This document shows positions 43,466 to 57,574 of a DNA stretch of 64,000 bases, one piece after another (the first letter of the stretch is position 1; every line of letters begins with the position of its first letter). Where the stretch lies: assembly GCA_949358305.1 (NCBI GenBank), contig OX442314.1, forward strand, positions 24,731,060 to 24,795,059, in the 5' to 3' direction. The notes below the pieces were generated by a model. That model worked only from the letters and a program-made list of their open reading frames with translations, ran no database searches and had not been told where the DNA came from. A program made the translations under genes and the position numbers. Origin of the DNA: Strigamia acuminata. Lineage: Eukaryota; Arthropoda; Chilopoda; Geophilomorpha; Linotaeniidae.

Positions 43466-45952
43466 TTTGTGCCATGTTATTTAAACTCTAAGCGCATTCA
43501 ATCGTTCTCTTACCTGCGTGACATTTCTACATCATTTGTTTTAAAAGTACACACCAAAAAGATAGTTATGCAGAAGGCACATGACACGAGTGGTCTCTTT
43601 TCTCACGTATAGATTTGTTTTAGAGGAAAACTGCACTCCGAGCATGCGTATTACAAGAGAAAAAAAATCCTTCTCTATCTTTTCTGTCTTTAAGAAAAGC
43701 AGAATGCACTTCCACTTTTCCCAGCCTGAATATGCACCTAGTGATAAATCCACTCTAAAACTTGTCACGTCGTGTGTCTAGCACTGCATACAGTGTAATT
43801 TGTAGACTTTAAGTTGTGCCGTTGAAAAGCAAGCAGGTTCGTTGCCAACCATTAAAGGTCCTTTCTTACAAGAGAAAGAGACGTATAGACGCTCAGCAAC
43901 TCAATATTTTACACCAACTTCTTAATTTAAGCTTAGCTCCACCCCTACAATGTTGTTGTAAAAATGTATTGCAGGAAAGTTGAAGTTTCAATGCAATAGA
44001 ACCTGGTAGTACAGTTGTGTTGACAACAAAACACACGCTCTAGATAGAGCACAAATCACTTGCAGTGTTGAAATGGTGCGCCAAAAGAACTAGCTTCCTT
44101 CCTGATAGCTGTTCATCCGAAAGACAGTTGAATGAACTTGACGTGTAAGTTAATGTCGACTCACAAAAGAGAGAATACCAAATGTTGGTCAAGAAGAAAC
44201 GAGACGGCGTTTAAGGGTGACAGCTACAGGAAGAAGTGCACGCGCATTCTTTTACATTCCAAATAAAAGGAAATGCGAATTCCTCTAACCTATACGCTAA
44301 ACGCTCTTTGTTTGTTATTCATACAATTAATATTTTGCTTCATATCTCAGCCAAATTTAACAGTATTTTCGGTTTCGGCGACGCAAAAATGCCAAAACTC
44401 TCGCTTTAAGGTATCGACAGCAAGCGGTGTTAAAAAAAAGTGAAAGTAATCTGCATTCCTCGCAAGCACGTCCGACATTCATCTCTCTCGAGATGGCTCT
44501 TTCGCTTCTCATCGAAGAAATGCCTGTACACAGTGTATATCTTGCATTAGGCTCGATAAGGAAGCCGGAGTCCCTCGCCTTTTAGTCATCGATCACAAAC
44601 GACAAGTTAATCTGCAAACACGGTTAATATGTCACCTCAAACTTGTCGAGCTGTGCGTCGACGTACGAAGACGACTCGACAACGTGATTCGAGGCAAAAC
44701 CGCACCGGCGCTTACACGAGGCCAGATTCACATGACAAGTGCCTTAATTTGTTTTTCTTCGCCGGTCGCTAACCGAGGAATTATTAGGCGTCTGAGTATA
44801 CATTTGCCTGCTCACTTTGTGCGCGTGTCTAGGCCAAAGCGGCTTAAATGTTGCGTTGAAACCGCAAAGCCGATATTAAATGTGCCCTAATTATAAAGTC
44901 ACTTGGCCCCTTTTGCACTTGTCAGCTTAAATTATAAGCATAACTTAGTTCAAACTACTTTTGCCTGCTGCTGCCAAAAATCATCCTACAGTTATGGATA
45001 TAAGAAAAATGAAGAGAGAGAAAGCGCAAAGGGCAAATTGGCAAATTTCTATTTTTTTAAACATATTTTTTTAATTTATTTCTTTTCATTATTATTTTTT
45101 TTTTAGAAAAGTGCGGGAAGAAATAGAAAGCATTTGTTCGGAAATGTGGGGTGGGGTAGTCGTTTCCAATATAGATCATACGCACGGAACAGGACAGCAG
45201 TCAAAGTACAGAATGGAGCACTGCCCTATTTGCACTGTGCGGCGGAATATTGAATTTTCTTTTTGTTCGAGTGAAAGAGAGGCGTAAATTCAATTTTCTC
45301 CAGGCTAATATTATTTCGTTTTATTGCGTATGCCAATGTTAGTAAATGCTGCTTATTACGCGTAATTTGTCCAGGCTTTGGCTCGCTATAATTCAAATCG
45401 TTTTCACTGAATGGGACGCATTTTTAAAGTTGAGGAAAAATGAAAAATTAAATAACTCGACTAATTGACCATTGCATTTTCCACATTTTCAAAACAAACT
45501 TTATAATAATCCATTCGCTTTCCAACTACTGCCCATCAAAACAGTAAGACTTCACTGCAATGCTTTCTTTTTATTGCTTTAGTTTCCACAGTAGTAAAAG
45601 CATTAGGATTTCTCGGCTTCTAGTAAATCAATAATTTTGAATTTTCTTTATCTCTCGGTTTAAAAGTTTAATTAATTCACAATAGGTGCGTCCAATCCTA
45701 AGAGGATACGTGACTGATTCTCCTTAAAAGGCACAAGTGTCGAAAATTTCACCACGACTCTTAAAGTCATGCTGCGCGCATCATTTCCTAATTCCAGCAA
45801 TTATTTAGCTAAAATAAAGCAAATAAGCAACAATAAACTCATTAAAAAAATAATTTAGAGTGTGTTATTGCTAATTTATTTAAAACAAAAAAATATGTCA
45901 AGTCCATTCCTTTATTTTAAGTCCATTGTGTATAATGAGTTTCAACGAATTA
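43466..45952. other. gene-poor stretch
   Basis: No supported gene. The 44460-44900 part is less AT-rich with short open frames in several phases, but nothing recognisable. Confidence 0.5.
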
Positions 45953-46378
45953 GGGGCCGTCCATAAATTACGTAACGCTAATTTTTGGATTTTTAGACCC
46001 CTTTCTCCCCCCCTGTAACAAGGTCGCAACAAATCCACAAACCCCTCCCCCCTCCAGAAAATTACGTAACAAAACTAACCAACCTCCCCCCCCAATTTTG
46101 ATATTAAATACAAATTTAGTACTTTTCAATTTTTTTTTAAAAAAATGACTATTTTAAAATTTTATACATTTTCACACTTGAATAATTTGACTTTAAACTT
46201 CATCTTCCCAAGGAAGAAAAAGAATAATAAATCATGAAGCAATTATTTAAGTTAAATTTTCAAATTATCAATAAGTTACTAACATTATTGCAAACTCCTC
46301 TCTCCTGTCGTAACAACCCCTAACAAAATTTGAAATCCCCTCCCCCCATAAAGCGTTACGTAATTTATGGACGGCCCC
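45953..46378. mobile_element. family E TIR element (GGGGCCGTCCATAAATTACG)
   Basis: 426 bp. The first 27 bp, starting GGGGCCGTCCATAAATTACG, are repeated exactly in inverted orientation at the right end. Flanked by TTA on both sides, a probable target duplication. Very similar termini are familiar from many invertebrate genomes; I do not assign a superfamily. The interior has C-rich runs and no ORF. Confidence 0.85.
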
Positions 46379-46381
46379 TTA

Positions 46382-49300
46382 GTTCTGTTTGCATGTTCTC
46401 AACTCCCTGCAAACCTAACCTTATCGGTTTTCTTAAAAGTGAAAAACCGCAAGCCTAACTAATTGGAACTAAACTGCAAATAAAGTTTATCTTCAGACAA
46501 TTGTTTATGAGGCATTACATTATTACACGGAATAAACACGCCGACGCCATCTCGGGTTATTTCCACAAACTCGTGAAAAAAATCAACAAGACTAACAATA
46601 AAGAAGAATTTTAATACCGGTATGCATATTAATATTAATCTTAATATCCATGCACTTAATCCGAAAAGTAGCCAGCCCTGATCTCGGTGTCGAGATTCCA
46701 CATCCGTCCACCGGTTTCGAAGGAGATAATAAGGTCGCAGACAAACAAACTCCTCACGATTAATATCCTGGCGTGCCTACAATAGGGGGTTTCATTAAAT
46801 GAGCGATTAGTTGATTACTTTGATTACGTCAAATATTTCTGGTTTTACATTTGTTTGTTTTTTTAACATGAAATAGGGGGTCAATAAATAGAATCCTTTG
46901 AATTTAGCATCAACATACCAGGTGCGAACTGTAGTTCTCGACTGAACTGGGCTCAGGATGCAACAATCTATCGACAGCCATTTTAGAAATGATCCAAATT
47001 TATCAATGCGCACATGGATTGGTTGTCAAATTGATGAGTTCATTCATAAGTGACTTATGGAAGAGGAAGGAAACGAGAAGTGACGACTTCTTTTACATAT
47101 TGAACGCACCTGTCCAACACACGTCCAACAGCGTTAGACAATTTTGAAAATTCAGTTTGTTTAAGAGTCATTCTGTTGTAAATGTTTGATATTAAACTAA
47201 GCACCCCTGAAGACTAGACCACACCAGGTCAGACTTTGTGAGCACTAATAAAGCCAAAAACTGATTTATATTAATGCATCTAGTCCAACATGTCCACTGT
47301 GCAACTTAATTCTCCTCATACATTCATTGTTGGCCCAGATGTAGCTCATTGTCCTTTTAAAATTTTCATACATTAAGCTTTCAACATAATTCAACAAACC
47401 AGGCAACAAATTGATTTTTAAAACTGCTATTTCTTAAGAAAAATAAAGAAATAAACATCACATTTAAAAAAAAAACAGATCCAGATTATGAAAATTTCTA
47501 TTTATTTCATCTTGATTCAACTCATCAATCATCCATTTTAATAATCTCTATTGAATAAATTTGAAAACTAATTAGAATTTTTCTCTTTTTTACTCAAAAA
47601 CATCAAATTTAATTTATTAAATTTTCATAAAAATCAACCACTTTAAGACATAAAAACTCACTTTGTCATCCTTTATTCTAAGCAGTATGCATATCTGAAA
47701 CATCATCTGATAAGGCGACCTTTATAATTTAGTTTTATAAATAAAAAAGCAAAGAAAAGAAACTACTAAACAAAAGCTTAAATGTAACGTTAAAGCTGAA
47801 CTTCCTAAAGCTGCTACACTAAACAATACACAGGATGCACTAGCCTGATTCGCAAACTATTTACACAATCTGCGTATCAAATCGCACGTGTTAACAATGT
47901 CTGTGTTCGTAAACAATATGTATAACATCAACAGTTGGTTGTAAACTTATCTGCAAAACTCATCTGTGCAAATCTTTTGTTTCCAAACGCTTCGGTATCA
48001 CAGATGAGATGTAACAATAACAACTGCTAAATGTGTGCAAGTTCTGAGCATCCAAGATAACTGCAACCAAAGTGCAAACACATTGCCAAAAATGTAATGG
48101 GATGATCATACATTTAACATTGCAATGTTCGCAAATTCCCAGATAGAAGCACATAACAAAACTACGCCGTATCTTACCAAAGTTGAACACAAAAACTGCT
48201 GAATATTTTATTCCACGCTTTACAAAGAACAATGGCAAAACGAGCGGGCTAAATGTATCAATGCGTCATTTCACAAGTCAACACCACAATCATCGTATAA
48301 CAACTTATTCACGGAATCGTGACCTAAAACCATTACTGCCCACGATAAAATCACTCCTGAATAATCTATATCATTCCGCAGTTGCCACGGAGATGAGGTC
48401 TGAAAGCAAACAAAAGGGCTCTACTATCGAGTGCCGCCATGTTTGAAATCGTACGAGATAGCATTGCGGTCAGTGCTTTAAAACTGAATTTTGATGAGAC
48501 GCTTTTTTATTTACGCGGATGACCAGAATCGACTTTATTTCTGACCCAACAGCAGATTTAAGACCCATTAAATCAATACAAATTGTTTCCCATGGATTTG
48601 TCACATCGCGAAGTGCATACGGCGATTCTTCGTCCGCTTAGGTTTATATTGTTGGCAATGAGTACAACTACGGACATAACTGCGCGTATCGTGACTCAGT
48701 TTTAGAGTCTATCTAACCAAATTACTATTTAATTTTACGTGAGATACATATGCTATTTCTACACCCATTAACCATCGTGATGTTCGCTCAAGATTATAAT
48801 AATCACACAACTTTACCACAACAACGAATCGCATTTAAAAACTTCCCAACATGTTGAAACAACTTTCCGAACCCAGCAAATCAAACATGAAACAAGCAAC
48901 AAAAAGAGTGTACAAAGCCTCAAATATTTGCAACTCCTGGGGTTTGCAGTTGGGAGTTCCCAAAGGAATAACATGGGAAGAAGCCAATTTTCAAACTCCT
49001 AATGTTGAAATCAATTGGCCTTGATAAAGGTATATAAGATCCAAAGAAGAGTGAAAGCAAAGTTGAAACGAGTAGTCGAAATGGTGTGGTTGAGTTGAGT
49101 CAAGTCCCCCTCAAGAGTGCTTGATGAAACGGAAACGAGGGATCGGTTTTAATTCGATCGATGAGGAAACGTAGTGAGCCATTTAAAGTGTGGACAGTGT
49201 TTTGATGCTAAGCAGGTGAATGCTGATGCATCTCGCATTTAGGACCGAGACGCATCCCCTCGAGGGCTGTTGGAGAGTGCTGCGCGCTCCACTTTATGGA

Positions 49301-50667
49301 CCATTTACTAGAGTCCAGTTGCGGATGTCACGAGTTCCGAGACGACGGCCCGGTATAGCTCGCACCTGCACGCATCTTGTTGCCGGCTCGTTGCATCCGA
49401 TGGATGGCTGCCATTAAGACGAGGCTTGGATTAAAGGATAAACGCCCCAGAAATTGAAAATATAAGCCGCCTACTTCAATTTTTTTTTCTATTTTTACCA
49501 TTTTTAAATCACTGCAACTTTTTTTCTCTCTCTCTCTATATATATATTTTTTTACAACTCAAAAAAAAAAAAAAAAAAATTGAAAGAAAGAAATAAAAAA
49601 AAAAAAAAAAAAAAAAAAGTCGTTTTCTTTTATTTCCTTTTCTTTAAAAAACCCGTCGACGGTTCGAAATTTATCCATAGGGAATTGGCCATTCGCAACA
49701 CTTTCACGTGGCATTAATATCTTTCTTCGTCGACTCTCATTATTTTCGGTTGCCATTTCATTTTGCAAAAATTAATTAAGTTTCTTACATCTTCGCGCCC
49801 ATGTGTACGACTGTGTAATAAGGTGGTGTATGGTATTGTACACAGTCGGTTTAATTAAATATCGTAGGAAGAGGAGCACAGAGAAGAGAGCTTTCCACAT
49901 CCAAGTGTCAGCGCGTATTTAGAACAGAACTAGATCGCTCTCTTTGGAATTTTAAACATAAATTGGCATCTCGACGGATCATCTTTTGCACTAACTTTCC
50001 CCCTTCCCTTCCCCATCTCGTCTCCGTGCTTTAAACTACGCAAACCAAATTGTCGATTTCGCGAGCAAAACATACGTGCAAATTGGACGGCGGCGGTGCT
50101 TTACGCGCTCTCATTTCTCCTATCTGCACTTGCCATTAAGCGTAATGTAAATAACAAAACTAAATTCATTCTTTCAAGCTTTAGACTTAATAATATGCAA
50201 TATTATCTTCTTGGGCAGCATCGGTGTTTGTCCTGGTTATTTCCTCTGCCTGAAAGGTCAAGAAACCGCAATTGGAATAGGTTTAGTGCTAAAAGAACTT
50301 GATTGCTTGTTTATTTGCAGCACTCCACAAATATTCGCGGTTAGTATGAACATAACTGTCAAGGCAAGAGCAAAGTGTTATCTAGTGACCATTCGCATTG
50401 TTTTGACCACAAAGGAATGTTGCTTTTTGGCTAGAACCATCAAATAAAATCATTAAAGTTTTTTTGTGCGGTTCTAGACTAGTCCCTCGGCACTTATTGT
50501 CAGGAGGAAAGAAATCACGTTTTGTTAGTCGCAGGGGACTGCATAAGCTCAAGATGTTTACAGGAACCTCGTTTCTCACCATTGAAGAATGAGTGAAATG
50601 AGCCATCTAGGTGCTTCTGTTTTGTGCTTTTTGATTGGTTTATGGCTGTTTTTGGTGTCCATTCTAT
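46382..50667. other. gene-poor stretch
   Basis: No gene supported. It includes a less AT-rich patch at 49080-49440 and simple repeats at 49526-49618. Open frames are short and lack splice or domain support. Confidence 0.5.
49526..49618. repeat. (CT)n(AT)n and poly-A low-complexity tract
   Basis: TC and TA dinucleotides followed by two long A-runs separated by GAAA repeats. Confidence 0.88.
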
Positions 50668-51005
50668 GTAAAAATTGTTTTTTTAACGTTAAAATTGCTT
50701 TTTAGCGTAAAAATTGTTTTTTTTTAGTGTAAAAATAGCTTTTTTTAACGTAAAAATTGCTTTTTAACGTAAAACTTGCTTTTTTTAACGTAAAAATTGC
50801 TTTTTTAACGTAAAAATTACTTTTTTAACGTAAAAATTGCTTTCTTAACGTAAAAATTACTTCTAACGAAACATTTTGCTTTCTTAACGTAAACATTGCT
50901 TTTTTAACGTAAAAATTGCTTTTTAACGTAAAAATTGCTTTTTTAACGTAAAAATTGCTTTTTACAATGTGAAAATTCCTTTTTACCGTAAAAATTGCGT
51001 TTTAT
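50668..51005. repeat. about 20-bp minisatellite array
   Basis: About 16-17 diverged units of AACGTAAAAATTGCTTTTTT, unit length 18-23 because the T-run varies. It shares the ACGTAAAA core, in reverse complement, with the 5.6-kb array. Confidence 0.9.
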
Positions 51006-54000
51006 TCGGCGCCAAAGTTCCGGTTTTCAATTTTATACATATTCAATATAAAATGGCTAATTGGTAAAAAGGAAAAACTACCAAATGGAAAATTCCCAGA
51101 CAACTGTAAACAACAATTTGGCAACAACGACAAAAAAAAAAATCTGCATTAAAAAGAAAAACCACTCGTTTGGAATAGCACATTTCGGAGAAATTAGATT
51201 TCCCACATTGTGCGAGCACAAGCAGGTCTTGATTTTGAATTTGCCATCACACTAAAATCACACGACTCAAAAATCCCCGTGCATGCAACCTCTAATTTTC
51301 TGGAAAATTTTGCGGAAACAGCTTTCACTATCGTTATATCTCCTGGCGTGTAAACACAGCATGGTAATGTTGGTTGAAGTCTCAACGTCAATTTACCAAA
51401 AAACAGCTCGCGATTTTTCATCCCTCCTCCGCTTAATCAACAGATCAATAAATTAATCAAAACAAAAACCCTTATTATATATCACAACAATTTAATTCAA
51501 TATCCCTTAACAAACCAACATCTCAGTTGACGTTGCAAATCGCATCACGAAGATAATTTCACAAAAAAAAAAACTACTGAATTTGGCCACATTTCCAGTC
51601 CTTTTTGGCCCAATTACAGTCCAATTTGGCCACATTTTCCACTAAATAAACAGCTAAAACGGCCATTCTATTCATTTGTTCACCAAACAAACCCCCTAAA
51701 TCGCTGTTATTCTAATTGATTGTCGTGGCAATCGCTTCCATTGCCTTTCATCACGTTATAATTGCAGCGTGCGTGCCGCCACCCACCGCCTACATTATTA
51801 CCCGTGATTTAAAGTCAAAAACCATACAGGCTTAATTAATTTAGATTTAAGTGAACACAACCTGTTTTGTTTCATAAAATTCTTCTTATCACTCATCCAG
51901 CTTCAGACATTTCCCATACAAAAATGCAATCTCGTGTTTTCTTTCCCCGCACAACTTTCACCTTTAACAACACATTTATTTGACGCAATTACGAAATATA
52001 TTTAAACAAAAAAATTAATTAAAATTGTCGGTATATTTTTTTTCCTACACTAAAATCCCCAACACAATTAATTCATTTTTCTAATCATTCTAATCCTTCC
52101 ACCGCAAGAAAAAAGAAAAGAAAAAAAAAACCCCACATGGCTTTAAACTCGACCTGGAATTACAACTTTATAGCGGGCGCCATTTAACCTCTGAACAGCT
52201 GCATCGACCAATACGTGGACCTTGATTGCACCACATGCCATTGGAATTCCGCACTTTATTGCCTCGCACTGAGTTCCTTATTCAACTCCTTGAGCGCAAT
52301 GCGCGTGCACCCAAGTAAACTTCGGCCATTTACTCCGGTTTCGATTCCGCGTGCAGATTAAAACTCGGTGCCGGCGCCATTAGCCAGAAATGTACGTACG
52401 CTGCAACAGGATGGGACGGATGCGCTTCCTGTGCGTCGCCGCACATGATGTACGACCTTTCACCGAGGCACGTTTAGTTTTGAGGTAGAAGTCGTTCGAA
52501 GTGGTATAACTCATGTTCTTCGTCGAGATACGAGACCTCAGCTCCCGCACAGCCTTGCCCTATCGTCAGCAGTTACGATGACACTCATGGCCCATCCACT
52601 CCTATTTATTGTAATTTCAAACTGGAAAGCAGCCAGAGGATCCAGGATGACATCAACGACTTATTACCCAATTGATATAAAAAAAATAATGTATACACTC
52701 TAATAAATGTCTGATCATTTGCTGCTCAGCGCATTTACATGCTCATTAGGAAAACACGCGCTACGTGATTTGCATTAGACTTCCCATACCTGATCATCTG
52801 AACGGTTGTCTACATCTCCTTTCCTAAATTAGACATTTTATTATTTTTCCTTCTTCTAGACGTCTGCAACCGGGAGAAAATGACGTCGTTCTAACCCAAA
52901 CTAACATGTCCTGACTCATCCTGAGTATGGCAATAGACCCTTTGTGTCTTGAAATAAGATCGCACTTATTTATTCCTTGACAGCAAACTTCACCAGTGGC
53001 CAGTCTCTCAGTCACACAAGGTGCGTTTCATAATTATAAATCCACCCACAAATTTTGTGTTGCAGCCAAATATTTTTTCCAACAATAAAATTCTTTATAC
53101 TGTTTGATTATAACATGTGATTTTACAAGATTTTAAGAAGTTTTCGTTAAAAGAAAATTTTTTTTTATATTGTTATAGCAAAAATGTGATTTTTAGGTGT
53201 TGTGGAACAGGAAGTGACGTCCAGCACTCGTTTCCATCGTTTTTACAAACTCCGCCACCTGGTGATCAGCCATCCATTACTTCAAATATTGGATCAATCA
53301 ACGAGTTCCAACTTAATCACACTTTCAATACATGACACTTGAAACAATACAGCATGAAAATTCCGTTGTAAAGCTAAGTACACATGACCTGATTCTGTGC
53401 ACCGAATGGTCACTTTCCGTGAGCGGCCAGAAGTTTTGGTCGAATTGGTACACATAGTTCCGCTTACCACACGCGGAAACTTTCGAAATTCTATTCTTTC
53501 TGGCAGTGATGGTGCATGAACAAATTCTGAGTATCCAGAATGCATTGTGGTAATGCGACCGATCGTGACCGGCCGTACATAAGTTGGAGGTGGATACTGA
53601 ACACAAAGACAGATAATACTAAAAATGTTTGATTAATTTATTTTATAATTAATTATTAAGTATTAATTTAAAAATACTGTAATCCATTTATCCACAATCA
53701 AACTACAATATTTTGTGAAAGTGGTCGCCATTTGTAATTACAACACGTGCACGGATTGTGTGTACCAAACAAATTCCGCACACAGAAAGACACAGCCAAA
53801 CGCACAGGCGGAATCATTTCGTTTGTGGCGGGAAAAGCTGAAAATTTAGACTCTGGATATTCAGAGATAGAAAAATGAACCTATATACTCTTAACGAGGT
53901 CTCTTCATTTCGACGCCATTTTTTGGCAACGAAATGCTTGTTAAATTATCTTTTTTCACTCTTTCGCTTTGTGTGTCAATTAAGGCGTGTTGAGCACAAA

Positions 54001-54239
54001 CTGAGTAGGACTCTTGCCCTTCTGTATTAACAATTGCGTTAAAAGCCCGAGTTGACCAAGGCAACGTAAATGATCAATGACGAAATGATTGCAGTTCACT
54101 TTTTACCTATCAATAGACAATTACTTTTTACTTTTCGTTAGAGTAGCTAAGCAACGAGGTTTAACAGCTCTTAAAGACACAAATGCTGGACCAATTCTTA
54201 CCTCAAGTAAATTTAATTGTAAGAGAAAAATTGTATATA
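51006..54239. other. gene-poor stretch
   Basis: No supported gene. 52140-52620 is noticeably less AT-rich than its surroundings, with no long ORF; it may be regulatory DNA or an old repeat. 53337-53880 contains partial inverted similarity (TCTGAGTATCCAGA versus TCTGGATATTCAGA) suggesting a decayed element. Confidence 0.45.
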
Positions 54240-54859
54240 CAGGGTGTCTCAAAGAAGTGTGTACATATTTAAATTAAGTGTATATTAATCATTGGGTGTG
54301 GTCAGTATTGTTTAATTAATGTTTCTGGGTTTTTTTTTTCGTTCTTTCTCTTTGTCTTTAGTTATTGACAATCCGAGATTTCGTTCTCGAAATATTTTAG
54401 TTTTTCATTATTTTTTGTTTGATTAGTACTTTTGAATTTCTTCTATTGTGGTTTTCTTCAGTGGTATCAATATGAGATTGCGCGAGATTTTGTAAGATTC
54501 TGTGAGATTTTAACTAAAAGAATAGTACCAAAAAAGTGGCACAGTATCGCTATCACAAAATGCAGTACTTTTTAAAAAAAATACCGTGTACTGGTACCGA
54601 TACCGCGAAGAAATCTGCAAAAGTACTATAAAATCTGAAATCCAGGAATGACTGAGCAATCAAAAATGGTGAATTAGAGCAAAAAAATTAATGAAAAACG
54701 AAAATATCTCGAGAAAGAGAGCTCAAATTGTCAAAAACTAAACACCAAAAGAAAAAACAAAAAAACTACACCAGAAACATTAATTAAACAACACTGCCCA
54801 CAGCTAATGATTAATATAATTTTAATTTAAAAGTGTATACATTTTTTTGAGACACCCTG
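54240..54859. mobile_element. family F TIR element (CAGGGTGTCTCAAA)
   Basis: 620 bp with ends CAGGGTGTCTCAAAGAAG and the near reverse complement, flanked by TA. The two halves are also inversely similar further in (TTAATTAATGTTTCTGG / CCAGAAACATTAATTAA; ATATCTCGAGAAAG-type blocks), so it is close to a full foldback. The CAGGGTGTC terminus with TA duplication is typical of mariner-like elements. No transposase. Confidence 0.85.
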
Positions 54860-54861
54860 TA

Positions 54862-56277
54862 TTGAAAAAAAACACCGCACGAATACCTGCACCGTTATAT
54901 TCCGCTATGAAACTGCATTGTAAAAGTCATTTACTCTAATTTGTCAGATTTAAAGAAATTTTTTTTTAAAAAATTCATAAATTGCTAAGGAAAGTCTATT
55001 TGAAAATGAAAAAATCTATATTTTAAAATTTTTTAAAAAAAAAAAGAGAAAGAAAATTCCTTGAAACTTTTAAGTTTGAATTACTTTTATAGCTTATTGA
55101 AAGTAGAAAACTGAATGGCTGCACCTTAACCAAGGGTATCTGGCACTCACCAGATGCACTTGCTTTGTCTCATTACCTCAGCTCATTTTCTGTGCTCATC
55201 TGCTGCAAAGATCGTGGGTTATGCGTGACATTAAGGACCCATTCCATTTTTTCCAAATTATTTAAAGAAACCATTTAGGACTAAAGGCTAGCTACCCTTC
55301 TGACACGTTTCGCCACAATGCTCCAACTTATACACACTTATATGCAGAGAAAATGACCATCTTCTTGCTACAAAACTCACAAATGAAAACGGAAATGACC
55401 AAAGAAAATGGAAATACTCACGCCCATCCACCTCAATAAAGGCAAAACACACTTCATACCGACCAAGTGGGGGGTCACTCATTTAAAGATGCTGCAAACC
55501 ACATTTATCTAGGTAAAGAGGAACTCGAGATAAAATGATAAAATTCAGAGAATCCTCTCCTCCTTAATCCCGTATAATTCTCTAAGCCTACTCATGAAAA
55601 ACGTGAGCAAATTTTTCTTCTCGAGATTTTCTTCTGACACGACCACTTAAAAGCTGAGTTTTCTTTTTTTCATCACGAGATCGAAATATATAAGCAGTAA
55701 AAATAATTTATTCGCTCGATACACCCCATTAATACGGTTAAAAAATAAATAACTAACATTAATCTCATCATAAATGCACTTGAAGCGTTCCCGTTGAATC
55801 AATAAAGTTAAGTAAGAGATAAAGCCGCCACTATCAACTTGGAATACAACATGAGGCAGTTACAATTTTGTTATGGAAAACTTTATTCTATTTAAAGGGA
55901 ACATTCACCCACAGAATGAAAAATGACAATTTTTTATTTCTATTTTAACAACATTTCGCAAGACCGGATTCCATCACCGATGATAACATAATCTATTGTT
56001 AAAAATGAAATGTTTGACATAATAGGTGACAACTACAGAACAGTGACACCTACATTTACTCATCGCTTTTGGGCTAAATTGTTTCATCATTGCTAATGGA
56101 ATTGTGCAATGTCTCCAAGGCCGTCATTATATCTATTTGGCGTGTAATAAAATACACAATCACGAAGAAAAAGATTGGAAAGACATTCCGTAAAGGCTCC
56201 CATCGGAGTATAGGATGCTAATTGAATGTGGTATCCTTTACAACGCAAGCATACGTACACGTACACTTGGCTAGTCA
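54862..56277. other. gene-poor stretch
   Basis: AT-rich, no recognised feature. Confidence 0.5.
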
Positions 56278-56340
56278 AATTTGACTGGGTGTCAGGTCTC
56301 GGGTTAGACCATAAGTAGAGGTCAAGCCCTCCACCTGGTA
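56278..56340. repeat. about 60-bp dispersed repeat, copy 2
   Basis: Aligns with 34196-34258 in the same orientation. Confidence 0.6.
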
Positions 56341-56457
56341 TTTTTCTTTAAAGTACTAGTAAATATTTTAATTGGACAAGCCTATAGTTAACAACATTTA
56401 TTGCCTAAGCTGTAATATAATTGATACGTACATGTTACGAATCGTTAAAAAAAAAGA

Positions 56458-56747
56458 CATAAATCGCCGTTTTTTTTCGGAAAAATGGCGATTTATGCAT
56501 TTATTTTCTCATTTTCGGAAAAAATGCATTTATAGCCAATTTCAATTTTTATTGAATAAAAATAATTCCTACGCATTTATGCATTTATCCGGGCCCTAGT
56601 GATGATGTTACTTCTTGAAGTGAGAGACTCGGAGCACGTCTTACTCTATGAGTGGCACTGCCAGATAATTCGAATTATCTGGCAGTTCCAGATAAAACAC
56701 GCTCCAATTTTCCAGCAGAAATTCAATTTTTATGGCATGCCATAAAA
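56458..56747. repeat. cluster of three palindromes
   Basis: Arms CATAAATCGCC / GGCGATTTATG at 56458-56497; a 30-bp perfect palindrome at 56657-56686 centred on TTCGAA; and a 20-bp perfect palindrome TTTTATGGCATGCCATAAAA at 56728-56747. Each can form a hairpin or cruciform. Confidence 0.8.
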
Positions 56748-57225
56748 GGGATCAGCCAATCAGATTTCCAGATCAACCTCGAATTTTAGGTCATGCCCTC
56801 CAAAGCCGAGTAATACAATACTTATTTTGCATTATTCTGTTGCGTTCAATATGTTGGCCCAATGAAGAATCCTTTATTTTTTCTTAAACACCACCTGCTC
56901 CTTTTCTACACATTCACGATTCGCTCACATTTAAGTATAAGTAGTGCAACAAAGGATGAGCATGGTAAGTAGAATACTTGTATGGGGATTTATGCTACGC
57001 CAGCTTCAATCCCCAATTGTCCACAGGAAATCAAACCATGATGGAAATCGTCGCCAACTGCTCCCACACATACAACAGCAGAAGAAATATTCACCGTTAC
57101 TAAATCCGATAGCAAGTGGTGGAATGGTGAAATATTCGGATAAACACTTCTGAGAATGCACATCAATACAATGATGAGCGTCAGAAATATTTTGTGAAGC
57201 CTGCACCCTGCAGGTTACTGACAAG

Positions 57226-57574
57226 GAGACCATAGGAGTGTGTAATCCACAATTATTTAAATTTTTTTAATGTAAAAGTATTGTTATTATCTAAACAGTC
57301 AATACTTTCTACTACTCATAATTCATAATTCGTAATTCGCTATTCATGATGTCACATGTCCAGCAGCCTATCCACCAAGTGTAATGATAAAATTGGCCTT
57401 TTTACTCAAAAAATAAAAAAGTAGTGTAATGATAAAATTGGCCTTTTTACTCAAAAAATAAAAAAGTAGTGTTACAACACACAGTAAAGAATTGTGTGTG
57501 TTGTAACTGTTTGTAACAATACTTTATTTTTTTTCAAATTTAAAAAATTGTGGATTACACACTCCTGTGGTCTC
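57226..57574. mobile_element. family G imperfect TIR element
   Basis: About 349 bp. The left end GAGACCATAGGAGTGTGTAA is matched inversely at the right end with one mismatch, and similarity continues for about 55 bp through an A/T-rich block to TATTGTTA. A direct 45-bp duplication lies inside. No clear target duplication. Confidence 0.7.
57379..57468. repeat. 45-bp tandem duplication
   Basis: Two consecutive copies of a 45-bp unit beginning GTGTAATGATAAAATTGGCC, inside family G. Confidence 0.88.
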
